Origin: Erysipelotrichaceae bacterium
Lineage (GTDB): Bacteria; Bacillota_I; Bacilli_A; Erysipelotrichales; Erysipelotrichaceae
DNA length: 16,103 nucleotides
Assembly: GCA_017620435.1 (NCBI GenBank)
Contig: JAFZQL010000112.1
Span: forward strand, 1 to 16,103
Reading direction: 5' to 3'
Below are positions 6,236-13,671 of this stretch, piece by piece. The translations under genes and the position numbers were made by a program. How positions within the stretch are numbered: position 1 is the stretch's first letter; each line of letters starts with the position of its first letter. Below the pieces are notes generated by a model. It searched no databases. It was given only the letters and a program-made list of their open reading frames with translations, and was not told the origin of the DNA.

Positions 6236-7484
6236 TACGATTCTGCTGGTTCTGATCCTGCTTGTGCTGTGCTACAGCTTTTTCAGTGCCTGCGAGACGG
6301 CTTTCAGTTCCCTGAACAAGATCAAGCTCCGAGCCTTGGCCAATGCCGGAAACAAGAAAGCGGAAAGAACCTATGCCCTGACGGAAAAGTTCCCGAAACT
6401 GCTCACGACGATCCTGGTAGGCAATACCATCGTCAACGTAGTTGCCGCTTCACTGGCTACCGTTCTGTTTACCAATCTCTACCGGAGCAAAGGCGTCGCG
6501 ATTTCTTCGATCGTCATGACGCTGGTTATTATGATCGTAGGGGAGATCATTCCTAAAAATATCGCCAAGTACGTTCCGGAAAAGTTTGCGATGAACGTTA
6601 CCTGGATCCTGAATATCCTGGTTTTCCTGTTTACGCCGCTGACTTTCATCTTCGGCTTTCTGGAAAAACTGATCAGCAGGCTTTTCTATGTGGAAAACGA
6701 CACTTATTCGACCGATGAACTGCTGACGATGGTCGAAGAAGCCAATGAGGAAGGGGACATGGAAGATCATGAAGCTGATCTGATTACCAACGCTCTGGAA
6801 TTCAACGATCTGGATGTCGGTGAGATCCTGACGCCGAGAATCGACGTCATCGCGATCGATATCGATGAAGACTCGGTAGAAGACATTGAGCTGATGTATC
6901 GGGATTCGGGCTATTCCCGTCTTCCTGTCTATGAGGATTCCCTGGACAACATCATCGGCGTTCTGCATGAAAAGGATTTCTATTATCATCTTCTGTATGA
7001 AAAGTCCGCAAACTTCAAGGAGATTTTGCAGGAAGTATTCTATACTTCTCCGCATGTAAAGATTTCTTCTCTGCTGAAACAGTTCCAGACATCCAAATCG
7101 CACATGGCCGTTGTTGTCGATGAATACGGCGGCACGCAGGGCATCATCACGATGGAAGACATTCTGGAAGAACTAGTTGGCGAGATCTATGATGAACACG
7201 ACCAGGTCATCGAATACTACAAGAAGCTGGACGATCACAACTATCTGATCAAAGCCGACCTGGATATCGACGATCTGTTTGAACACTTCGGTCTCGAAAC
7301 GGATGAAGAATTTGAGTTCAATACGACATCCGCCTGGGTCATCGATGTTCTGGACAAGATCCCGGTCAAAGGCGATTGTTTCGACTACAAAAACATGCAT
7401 GTCGAGGTAACGGATGCCGATTCCAAGAAAGTGAACGAGATCAAGATCACATTCAAAGACGATGACGACAAAAAGGACAAGTGA
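6225..7484 (+). CDS. CNNM/CorC (HlyC)-family membrane protein with CBS pair
   Basis: The 419-residue protein has three parts. The DUF21/CNNM transmembrane domain (about 1-155) contains SACETAFSSL (21-30), GNTIVN (66-71) and GEIIPK (106-111), with hydrophobic helices near 5-22, 60-83, 92-108 and 125-148. A CBS pair (about 200-325) contains ILTPR (201-205), SGYSRLPVYE (228-237) and the DEYGGTQGIITMED block (299-312). The C-terminal CorC/HlyC domain runs from about 335 to 410. Family members export Mg2+ or are linked to Mg2+/Co2+ tolerance, with the CBS pair sensing ATP and Mg2+; some were called haemolysins. Substrate cannot be read from the sequence. ATG 6225 has GAGGTG five bases upstream. 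The TGA lies in the loop of the terminator at 7470-7495. The gene stands alone between terminators, with a leader that may regulate translation. Confidence 0.93.
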   Translation: MDNNTILLVLILLVLCYSFFSACETAFSSLNKIKLRALANAGNKKAERTYALTEKFPKLLTTILVGNTIVNVVAASLATVLFTNLYRSKGVAISSIVMTLVIMIVGEIIPKNIAKYVPEKFAMNVTWILNILVFLFTPLTFIFGFLEKLISRLFYVENDTYSTDELLTMVEEANEEGDMEDHEADLITNALEFNDLDVGEILTPRIDVIAIDIDEDSVEDIELMYRDSGYSRLPVYEDSLDNIIGVLHEKDFYYHLLYEKSANFKEILQEVFYTSPHVKISSLLKQFQTSKSHMAVVVDEYGGTQGIITMEDILEELVGEIYDEHDQVIEYYKKLDDHNYLIKADLDIDDLFEHFGLETDEEFEFNTTSAWVIDVLDKIPVKGDCFDYKNMHVEVTDADSKKVNEIKITFKDDDDKKDK

Positions 7485-7495
7485 TTGTCCTTTTT
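7470..7495 (+). terminator. Terminator of the CNNM-family gene
   Basis: AAAAAGGACAA (7470-7480), loop GTGA holding the CNNM stop codon, and TTGTCCTTTTT (7485-7495) form a perfect 11-bp stem ending in a T-run. The next gene's -10 box lies five bases later. Confidence 0.85.
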
Positions 7496-7499
7496 AAGT

Positions 7500-7505
7500 T
7501 ATAAT
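7500..7505 (+). promoter_or_regulatory. Predicted -10 box for rsmE, leaderless geometry
   Basis: A perfect TATAAT ends six bases before ATG 7512. No -35 box is recognisable and no ribosome binding site is present. The strong terminator just upstream makes a local promoter necessary. Confidence 0.5.
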
Positions 7506-7511
7506 GGATTT

Positions 7512-8198
7512 ATGCAGCAGTATTTTATTGATGAAGAGATTCATAGCGGAGAGATCCTTGATCTGAATGAAGAGATCCTGCATCATCTGTTAAAAGTATT
7601 AAGAAAAGACAGTACATATACGTTCCGTTTATGCGACAGTAGCGGAACCTTTTACCATGCCCATCTGATCGATAAGAAACGCTGCGAGATCCTGGACAGA
7701 CTCGAAGAAAACAACGAGCTCGACTGTGACGTTACCTGTATCCTTTCGCTGATCAAAAGCGATCATTTCGAGCTCTGTATCCAGAAACTGACGGAACTGG
7801 GCGTAAATCGGATCGTTCCTTATCAGGCATATAGAAGTATCGTTAAATTCAAAGACGAAAAGAAACTGGATAGAATACGTAAGATCGCCATGGAAGCCGC
7901 GGAACAGTCTCACCGCAACCGAATACCGGAAATCTGTGCGGTAGCTTCCCTAAAAGATCTGGAACAGTACAGGAGCCGGAACAACTACATCTGTTACGAA
8001 GCGGAAAAGAATGTAGCTTCTCTTGAATGCGATGGCAGCGTTACTTATATCATCGGCCCGGAAGGGGGCTTCGACGAGAAGGAATATGAGAAGATCACGG
8101 AGATGGGATATCGGTCTGTCAGCCTGGGAAAACGCATCCTGAGAGCGGAAACAGCCGCCATCTATTTCACCAGCAATATCGTAGGAAAATGTCAATGA
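7512..8198 (+). CDS. rsmE: 16S rRNA (uracil1498-N3)-methyltransferase RsmE
   Basis: The 228-residue SPOUT-class enzyme uses SAM to methylate N3 of U1498 in 16S rRNA. It begins MQQYFIDEEI and shows the RsmE PUA-like N-terminal region (HHLLKVLRKD near residues 22-31). The SPOUT core follows, with KLTELGVNRIVPY, AAEQSHRNRIPEI, IGPEGGFDEKEYE (the SAM loop) and VSLGKRILRAETAAI at the C-terminal knot. I chose ATG 7512: an upstream in-frame TTG at 7485 would place the terminator arm and TATAAT inside the coding region, and the family normally starts at M-Q-x-Y/F. There is no ribosome binding site, and the -10 box is six bases upstream. The next gene overlaps its stop by four bases (ATGA). prmA, the usual upstream partner in other Firmicutes, is absent. 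Confidence 0.94.
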   Translation: MQQYFIDEEIHSGEILDLNEEILHHLLKVLRKDSTYTFRLCDSSGTFYHAHLIDKKRCEILDRLEENNELDCDVTCILSLIKSDHFELCIQKLTELGVNRIVPYQAYRSIVKFKDEKKLDRIRKIAMEAAEQSHRNRIPEICAVASLKDLEQYRSRNNYICYEAEKNVASLECDGSVTYIIGPEGGFDEKEYEKITEMGYRSVSLGKRILRAETAAIYFTSNIVGKCQ

Positions 8199-9454
8199 AA
8201 ACATACGCAATGATGATCCTGGGCTGTAAGGTCAACGACTATGAAGCCACATACGTCCGGGAAAACATGAATCAGTATTTCAAGGAAGTTCCTTTCAGGC
8301 AGAAGGCGGATATTTATCTGATCTTTACCTGCTGCGTTACCAATACCGCGGAAGCCAAGACCAGAAAATTCATTCATGATGCCAGAAGAAACAATCCGGA
8401 TGCCTATATCGCAGCGATCGGCTGTCTGAGCCAGATAAAGCACGACAGCGAGGTTTTTGACGATGTCGACCTTGTGATCGGTTCAGATCAGAAAGATCGC
8501 ATCGTAAGCCTGATAATGGCTCAGGATAGAAACTGTCATGTGAACGATAGGATCAGCGAGGAATTTGAACACCTTTACATCGAATCCTATCCGGCAAAGT
8601 CCAGATCTTTTCTAAAGATACAGGACGGATGCAACCAGTTCTGTTCTTACTGCATCATTCCTTATGCCAGAGGCAGAGAAAGAAGCGGCAGACATGAGCT
8701 GCTGCTCAAGGAAGCTGAAATACTAAGCAAAGAAAACAAAGAAATCGTCCTGACAGGCATTCATACCGGAAGATATCATGACGGAGATTACGACCTGTAC
8801 CGGTTGCTTATTGATCTGTGCAGGATCAAAGATCTCGAAACGATACGTCTTAGTTCCATAGAAATCACCGAAGTCAGCGACAGTATCATCGATCTGATGA
8901 AAAACGATACACGTATCGCCCGGCATCTGCATATTCCTGTACAGTCTTGCGACAACGGTATCCTGAAGGCGATGAACCGTCCTTATACCATCGAAGAATA
9001 CAAGGAAAGAGTAGACTATATCCGTTCCCAGATACCGGATATCAGTATCAGTACCGATCTGATCGTCGGTTTTCCGAACGAGACCGATGAACGTTTCGAG
9101 AATACCCTGAATCAGCTGAAAGAGATCCGTTTCTCTTTCATTCATGTCTTTCCGTATTCCAGAAAGACAGGAACGGCAGCCGACAGAATGGAAGGCCACA
9201 TCGATCCTAAAATCAAGAAACAGCGTGTAAGAATCGTAATGGATACGGAAAAAGAAATCTCTCAGGAATTTAAAAAGAGTTTTACCGGAAAAAAGGTCAG
9301 GGTCCTGATTGAAAGAAACGATGAAGAGTATTCCTACGGTTACAGCAGGGAATACATTTATACAAAAGTCAGAGGAACTTATGATCCGGGAACGATCCTG
9401 GATGTAGTGATAGAGAGTGCGGAAGAAGAGGTATGCGGATATGCTGTTGAATGA
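8195..9454 (+). CDS. mtaB: tRNA (N6-threonylcarbamoyladenosine37-C2) methylthiotransferase MtaB
   Basis: The 419-residue radical-SAM methylthiotransferase converts t6A37 to ms2t6A37 in tRNAs reading ANN codons. The N-terminal UPF0004 domain has cluster-ligand cysteines in ILGCKVNDYE (C11), FTCCVTN (C46/C47) and GCLSQ (C77). The radical-SAM cluster motif is QDGCNQFCSYCIIPYARG (C146, C150, C153). A TRAM-type domain lies at the C terminus, from about 355 on, before a GYAVE end. The CKVN/CIIPYARGRERS pattern identifies MtaB rather than MiaB. I prefer ATG 8195, which gives a four-base ATGA overlap with rsmE and places AGGA about nine bases upstream; ATG 8189 is the alternative and adds two residues. 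The next gene starts inside its 3' end. Confidence 0.95.
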   Translation: MKTYAMMILGCKVNDYEATYVRENMNQYFKEVPFRQKADIYLIFTCCVTNTAEAKTRKFIHDARRNNPDAYIAAIGCLSQIKHDSEVFDDVDLVIGSDQKDRIVSLIMAQDRNCHVNDRISEEFEHLYIESYPAKSRSFLKIQDGCNQFCSYCIIPYARGRERSGRHELLLKEAEILSKENKEIVLTGIHTGRYHDGDYDLYRLLIDLCRIKDLETIRLSSIEITEVSDSIIDLMKNDTRIARHLHIPVQSCDNGILKAMNRPYTIEEYKERVDYIRSQIPDISISTDLIVGFPNETDERFENTLNQLKEIRFSFIHVFPYSRKTGTAADRMEGHIDPKIKKQRVRIVMDTEKEISQEFKKSFTGKKVRVLIERNDEEYSYGYSREYIYTKVRGTYDPGTILDVVIESAEEEVCGYAVE

Positions 9455-10889
9455 ACTGTTTAGCGGGGCACCGGAGATAGAGATCAGTCAGCTTTCGGTA
9501 GACAGCAGAATGCCGATGGAAAATGCGATCTTTTTCTGTCTCAACGGGATCAAGTATGACGGACACGATTATATCGAAGAAGCAGTTAAAAACGGCGCTA
9601 AAGTCATCGTTTACAGCCGTGACATCGAAAAGAAAGAGAATGCGATCTATATCAAGGTAGCCGATGTAAACAAGACATTAAAGAAAACGGCAGTCCTTTT
9701 CTATGAAGATCCCGGAAAGAACATCGTTCAGTATGTGATCGGCGGCAATTATGGAAGATGTTCCGTTGCTTCATTTATCAATCATTTTCTGAATAAGAAA
9801 GAAAAATGCGGTTATGTCGGCATTCTCGGCATCCGTTACGACCGTACGGAGCTCAGATCTTCCGTTACGACTTTGAATGCCTTAGAAAACATAAAGATCC
9901 TGCAGACGATGAAAGAGCACGGCATTACTTCCTGTACATTTGAAGCGAATGCGTCCTCGCTAAATCTGCAGAAACTGGACAGTATCGATCCATCTTTCTT
10001 TATTTACACCTGTACGGATACAAACGCCAATGAAAACCAGCTGAATGAATACTTCAGTTATTTCAGAAGATATCTGTATACCCTGGAGAATTCGACGGTA
10101 GTTCTGTTTAATGCAGACGATGTATCCTACATGGAACTGAGCGACTGTGTCGACAACTACATGACTTATGGCGTCTACGAGGATGCGGATTATCGTATTT
10201 CCGATATTTTCCTGTCCGGTCAGGGCATCGCTTTTTCTTTGACACATGAAGGAAAGACCTATTCTTTAAGCTGCTCCCTGCAGGGAATCGTTAACGTATA
10301 CAACCTGACAGCTGCGGCTGCCGTTCTGCATCAGAAAGGTTATCCATTGGAAGAGATCATCGAAGAGATGAAAGATGTACCGTTTGTAGACGGCGTAATG
10401 GACAGATGCGACCCGCTGTACAACGTGATCGTTGATTCAGCCTACGATATTACTTCCATCGATGAAATCTGTCGTTACGCCAGAAAAATCAGCGAAGGAC
10501 ATAAAGCGATCGGCGTTATCAGCATCAACTATACCGACGGCGACAGCAGGCTGGAAAAGATCATGCAGATATGTCAGAAGAATCTGGATGTCACGATACT
10601 TACGGAAAATGAATCTCTGGAAGGAGAAGTCATGCGAATTCTTTCACGCTGTGACCGCTATACAAAGAAAGATGCCAGAGTCATTCACTGTGATCTGCGT
10701 TCCCTGGCGATCAAGAATGCGATCGAGATCATGAATCAGGGAGATACGCTGATCATCATCGGCAAAGGAAACGAGAAGTTTCTAAGCATGGGACTGGGAA
10801 AAGAATTCTATCAGGGAGACCGTTTCTACGTACAGAAGTATCTTGATAAAAGAAGAAAAGAAGAAAACGACGCGGAATCCGTGAATTAA
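9441..10889 (+). CDS. MurE-like Mur ligase family protein with degenerate active site
   Basis: The 482-residue protein follows the UDP-MurNAc-tripeptide synthetase layout. The N-terminal domain has VDSRMPMENAIFFCLNG (near 20-36). The central region (VTTLNALENIKILQTM) matches the TTPEALELQRLL region of MurE. NVYNLTAAAAVLH (near 285-297) matches the HNxxNxLAA block, and the C-terminal domain has VIVDSAYD and GKGNE (441-445; MurE has KGHE). Key residues are changed. The ATP loop usually reads GTNGKT(T/S), but here it is GGNYGRCS (101-108), with the P-loop Lys replaced by Arg106 and Thr by Cys. MEVSSH is FEANAS. The DNPR/DDPR amino-acid-specificity motif is not seen. The protein may be a non-catalytic paralogue or a ligase with altered chemistry. 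ATG 9441 has AGAGG nine bases upstream and overlaps mtaB by 14 bases; GTG 9417 is possible. Confidence 0.75.
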   Translation: MLLNELFSGAPEIEISQLSVDSRMPMENAIFFCLNGIKYDGHDYIEEAVKNGAKVIVYSRDIEKKENAIYIKVADVNKTLKKTAVLFYEDPGKNIVQYVIGGNYGRCSVASFINHFLNKKEKCGYVGILGIRYDRTELRSSVTTLNALENIKILQTMKEHGITSCTFEANASSLNLQKLDSIDPSFFIYTCTDTNANENQLNEYFSYFRRYLYTLENSTVVLFNADDVSYMELSDCVDNYMTYGVYEDADYRISDIFLSGQGIAFSLTHEGKTYSLSCSLQGIVNVYNLTAAAAVLHQKGYPLEEIIEEMKDVPFVDGVMDRCDPLYNVIVDSAYDITSIDEICRYARKISEGHKAIGVISINYTDGDSRLEKIMQICQKNLDVTILTENESLEGEVMRILSRCDRYTKKDARVIHCDLRSLAIKNAIEIMNQGDTLIIIGKGNEKFLSMGLGKEFYQGDRFYVQKYLDKRRKEENDAESVN

Positions 10890-10919
10890 ATTATTCTTTA
10901 TTTTTCAGAATTTATTGTA

Positions 10920-10950
10920 TATAATTTAACTGTTGCAAAAAAAGGAGGTG
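10920..10950 (+). promoter_or_regulatory. Predicted rpsU -10 box and strong ribosome binding site
   Basis: A TATAAT at 10920-10925 is followed by AAAGGAGGTG (10941-10950), a near-complete match to the 16S anti-Shine-Dalgarno, five bases before ATG 10956. No convincing -35 box is seen; the region is AT-rich. Confidence 0.55.
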
Positions 10951-10955
10951 AAATT

Positions 10956-11135
10956 ATGGCAAAGGTAATCGTTAAAGAAAACGAACAGCTCGATGATGCT
11001 CTGCGTCGTTTTAAGAGACAGGTTTCTCGTAATGGCACGCTTCTTGAAGTAAGAAAAAGAGAATATTATGTCAAACCTGGCATTAAAAAGAGACTCAAGA
11101 GAGAAAATGCGAGGAAACTGAGAAGATCCAAGTAA
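10956..11135 (+). CDS. rpsU: 30S ribosomal protein S21
   Basis: This small gene of 59 codons plus stop encodes a very basic protein. It starts MAKVIVKENEQLDDALRRFK, continues RQVSRNGTLLEVRKREYY and ends in a lysine/arginine-rich tail (RLKRENARKLRRSK). This is bS21, which binds the 16S 3' region of the small subunit and aids initiation. The length matches Firmicute S21. It has its own -10 box, an unusually strong ribosome binding site and its own terminator, so it is probably monocistronic. It sits between the MurE-like gene and a sugar kinase rather than beside a yqeY gene, its common neighbour elsewhere. Confidence 0.97.
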   Translation: MAKVIVKENEQLDDALRRFKRQVSRNGTLLEVRKREYYVKPGIKKRLKRENARKLRRSK

Positions 11136-11160
11136 ATCAGCTGACGCTGATTTTCTTTTT
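11135..11160 (+). terminator. Terminator of rpsU
   Basis: AATCAGC (11135-11141), loop TGAC and GCTGATT (11146-11152) form a 7-bp stem followed by a T-rich run to 11160. The stem begins on the last base of the rpsU stop codon. Confidence 0.85.
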
Positions 11161-11187
11161 ATCTCAGATAGAATGCAATATTCCCTG

Positions 11188-11193
11188 TATAAT
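11188..11193 (+). promoter_or_regulatory. Predicted -10 box for the PfkB-phoH operon
   Basis: A perfect TATAAT ends nine bases before ATG 11203, again leaving room for only a few leader bases and no real ribosome binding site. No clear -35 box. Confidence 0.48.
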
Positions 11194-11202
11194 GGAATTG
11201 AT

Positions 11203-12090
11203 ATGTCAAAGATCAACGTATTAGGCGCTGCCTGTGTCGATCTGCTTGTGCAGGGCGTCGATAAGGAAAAAGTATTCAGCGGCAGCTATAAGGCAGATAG
11301 GATTTTTTCTATGTACGGTGGCGACGCCTTGAATGAAAGCATTGTTCTGAAGCATTTCGGCTGCGATGTCAGGCTGATCAGCATTCTTGGGAACGATTCC
11401 AACGGCAGATGGATCAAAGACAAGCTTGACAATGAAGGCATTGCGTATAATCCCGATATTCTAAGAGATGACACTTTTACTTATCTTTCTATCGTGCTGA
11501 TCGATGACAAAGGTGAGCGTTATTTCATCGGGACAAGAGACGGGAACATAAAGAGCCTGAAAACGGAAGATATTCAGGTAGATCCTGACTGCCGGATCGC
11601 CTGTCTGGCTTCACTGTTCATTTCTCCGTTTCTGGATAATGCGTCTCTGGAAAAACTGTTCCGCGAACTGAAAGAAAGAGGCATTACGACCTGCTGCGAC
11701 TGTTCGACGCCGAAGGAAACAAGAGATATCGGCAGATTCTCGTTCCTGCAATATGTCGACTATTTCTTCTGCAATCATCAGGAAGCGGAAATGCTGAGCA
11801 AAACAGGAAATATCGAAGATACCGCAGAAGAGATTAAAGCCATGGGTGCAGGCCATGTGATCATCAAGTGCGGTGCGAAGGGATGTTATTACGAAGGAAA
11901 ATATTATGCACCGGAAGAAGAATGCCGCGTCATCGATACGACGGGTGCAGGGGACAGTTTTGTCGCCGGGTTTATCAAAGGACTATCGCAGAACAGAAAT
12001 ATAGAAGAATGCATCAGGATAGCCAACCGCTTCGGGGGGAAAGCCTGCGGATATACAGGTGCGACGACCTGGCTGGAAAAAGAACAATAG
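11203..12090 (+). CDS. PfkB/ribokinase-family carbohydrate kinase, substrate unknown
   Basis: The 295-residue protein has the ribokinase fold. It starts MSKINVLGAACVDLL and has the first family signature region, MYGGDALNESIVLKHFG (37-53), with sugar-contacting residues. SILGNDSNGRWIKDKL (60-75) follows, then the anion-hole and catalytic-base motif DTTGAGDSFVAGFI (245-258, base D251). The family phosphorylates fructose, ribose, 2-keto-3-deoxygluconate and other sugars or nucleosides; neither the sequence nor its neighbours decide which. An in-frame ATG at 11173 exists, but it lies upstream of the TATAAT at 11188 and would add ten residues not seen in the family, so I place the start at 11203. 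phoH follows after 15 bases with its own AGAAGGG site, so the two are probably co-transcribed. Confidence 0.88.
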   Translation: MSKINVLGAACVDLLVQGVDKEKVFSGSYKADRIFSMYGGDALNESIVLKHFGCDVRLISILGNDSNGRWIKDKLDNEGIAYNPDILRDDTFTYLSIVLIDDKGERYFIGTRDGNIKSLKTEDIQVDPDCRIACLASLFISPFLDNASLEKLFRELKERGITTCCDCSTPKETRDIGRFSFLQYVDYFFCNHQEAEMLSKTGNIEDTAEEIKAMGAGHVIIKCGAKGCYYEGKYYAPEEECRVIDTTGAGDSFVAGFIKGLSQNRNIEECIRIANRFGGKACGYTGATTWLEKEQ

Positions 12091-12105
12091 AAGGGCAAAA
12101 GAATA

Positions 12106-13038
12106 ATGGAGTATGTATTTACCGATCTGAATCAGGAACAGATACAGAATATCGTCGGTGTTAACGATGAAAATCTGAATCTGCTGGAAGAACTCTACGG
12201 ATGTGGAATCGTCTACCGTGACAACTGTTTTAAACTACTCAGCGATGATGAGGATATTTCGATGAAGTTTATCAGACACATGGATCAGATCGTCCGGGAA
12301 AGCAGAAACGGAAACGTTGATTATGATTTCATCAAACAGTCTTTTCTCTCATTGAACACACTGGAAAACAACGACTTTCATAGTCAGATCATTGCTTATT
12401 CCAGCAACGGGAAGCCTTTCCGCTGCAAGACAGCCAACCAGTATGAACTGGTAAACCAGGTCAGAAACAACGATCTGGTCTTCTGTATCGGTCCTGCCGG
12501 AACAGGAAAGACGTTCCTGGCTGTTCTTCTGGCCGTCAACTATCTGAAAAAAGGAAACGTAAGCAAGATCATCATTACCAGACCTGCGGTAGAAGCAGGA
12601 GAATCTCTGGGATTCCTGCCGGGCGATCTGAAGGAAAAGATCGATCCGTATCTGATGCCGATCTACGATGCCCTTGACAGCATCCTGGGCAGTGAACAGA
12701 AAGACAAGATGATAGAAAAGGGGATCATTGAAGTCATTCCTTTGGCCTACATGCGCGGACGTACGCTCAATGAAGCCTTTATTATCCTTGATGAAGCCCA
12801 GAATACGACCGATAAACAGATGCTGATGTTTTTGACCAGACTGGGATTCAATTCCAAGATGATCGTCAACGGCGACATTACCCAGATCGACCTGAACATC
12901 AACAAGGCCAACAGCGGACTGATCGCGGCCCGTAACCGGCTGAAAGACGTCGGCCAGATCGGTTTTGTAGAATTCAACAATTCCGATGTCATCAGAAATC
13001 CGCTGGTCCAGAAGATCATCGAGAAATTCACGATCTGA
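12106..13038 (+). CDS. phoH: PhoH family ATPase (PhoH-like)
   Basis: The 310-residue protein has a PhoH P-loop ATPase domain in its C-terminal two thirds. Walker A is GPAGTGKT (129-136) and ITRPAVEAGESLGFLPGDL (157-175) is the family hallmark. MRGRTLNEAFIILDEAQN (216-233) holds Walker B, NGDITQID (255-262) is the sensor-like motif, and RNPLVQKI closes the domain. Family members are cytoplasmic and thought to act on RNA or ribosomes; in many Firmicutes phoH precedes ybeY. Here ybeY is not adjacent: an XTP pyrophosphatase gene follows instead. The N-terminal 110 residues are typical of chromosomal PhoH. It lies 15 bases after the sugar kinase and probably shares its transcript. No terminator is evident after it. 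Confidence 0.93.
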   Translation: MEYVFTDLNQEQIQNIVGVNDENLNLLEELYGCGIVYRDNCFKLLSDDEDISMKFIRHMDQIVRESRNGNVDYDFIKQSFLSLNTLENNDFHSQIIAYSSNGKPFRCKTANQYELVNQVRNNDLVFCIGPAGTGKTFLAVLLAVNYLKKGNVSKIIITRPAVEAGESLGFLPGDLKEKIDPYLMPIYDALDSILGSEQKDKMIEKGIIEVIPLAYMRGRTLNEAFIILDEAQNTTDKQMLMFLTRLGFNSKMIVNGDITQIDLNINKANSGLIAARNRLKDVGQIGFVEFNNSDVIRNPLVQKIIEKFTI

Positions 13039-13042
13039 ACAA

Positions 13043-13072
13043 TTGTACGGGATATGCCGTTCATATTATAAT
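13043..13072 (+). promoter_or_regulatory. Predicted promoter of the XTP pyrophosphatase operon, leaderless geometry
   Basis: A weak -35 TTGTAC (13043-13048), an 18-base spacer and a perfect TATAAT (13067-13072) end eight bases before ATG 13081. Transcription would begin at about 13079-13081. There is no ribosome binding site. Confidence 0.55.
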
Positions 13073-13080
13073 TTGAGCAT

Positions 13081-13671
13081 ATGAAAAAACTTTTTATCGC
13101 TTCCAACAACGGACATAAGATCGAAGAAATTGCCGATATACTGAAAAGAAACAGTATTGAAATAGAACTTGTCTGTCCGAAAGACTACGGCTGCAGGGAG
13201 GAACCTGTGGAAAACGGCAGGACTTTTGCGCAGAACGCCAGGATCAAGGCACAGTTCTACTACGATCTTTTTCATCTGCCTACCATCGCCGATGATTCGG
13301 GGATCTGCATCGATTATCTGGGCGGCAATCCGGGCATTCATTCTGCCCGTTTTCTCCATGGCATGAACTACGACCAGAAATGCGACTATGTCCTGGAACT
13401 GATGAAGGGTGTCAAAGATAGAGGTGCACAGTTTGTCGACTGCATGTGTTTTATCGATAAAAACGGAGAGATTTCCGAATACGAAGGAATCAACGAAGGA
13501 CAGATCGCGTATGAAAAAGCCGGTCATGAAGGATTCGGCTATGATCCGATCTTTCTGATTCCGAAGTTCAATCAGACCGAAGCAGAACTGGGTGCTGCCT
13601 ATAAAAACGAATACTCACACCGGGCAAAAGCCCTGAAGAAATGGATCGCAGATGCAAAAGAAAGACTATAG
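13081..13671 (+). CDS. rdgB: XTP/dITP diphosphatase (RdgB/HAM1 family)
   Basis: The 196-residue enzyme removes non-canonical purine nucleotides (XTP, ITP, dITP) by hydrolysis to monophosphate and pyrophosphate, preventing their use in DNA and RNA. Family motifs are complete: IASNNGHKIEEI (6-17; triphosphate-binding N and K), ADDSGI (70-75) with metal-binding acidic residues, GGNPGIHSARF (81-91), GFGYDPIF (151-158) and SHRAKALKKW near the C terminus. Length is standard. The start is the first ATG after a TATAAT, with no ribosome binding site. The last 20 bases overlap the next gene, and four genes run in overlapping succession from here to 15305, so they should be one operon. In other Firmicutes a YfcE-like phosphoesterase often lies next to rdgB, as it nearly does here. 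Confidence 0.96.
   Translation: MKKLFIASNNGHKIEEIADILKRNSIEIELVCPKDYGCREEPVENGRTFAQNARIKAQFYYDLFHLPTIADDSGICIDYLGGNPGIHSARFLHGMNYDQKCDYVLELMKGVKDRGAQFVDCMCFIDKNGEISEYEGINEGQIAYEKAGHEGFGYDPIFLIPKFNQTEAELGAAYKNEYSHRAKALKKWIADAKERL

Noticed and set aside
6450..7103. Long minus-strand open frame of 217 codons inside the CNNM gene
   Set aside because: It is fully antisense to a confidently identified coding region. Its composition is that of a shadow frame and it has no ribosome binding site.
7485..7511. TTG at 7485 as the start of rsmE
   Set aside because: It would place the terminator arm and the TATAAT within the coding sequence and add residues not typical of RsmE. ATG 7512 gives the family-standard start.
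11173..11202. ATG at 11173 as the start of the PfkB-family kinase
   Set aside because: The predicted -10 box lies downstream of it, and the ten extra residues do not resemble the family N terminus.
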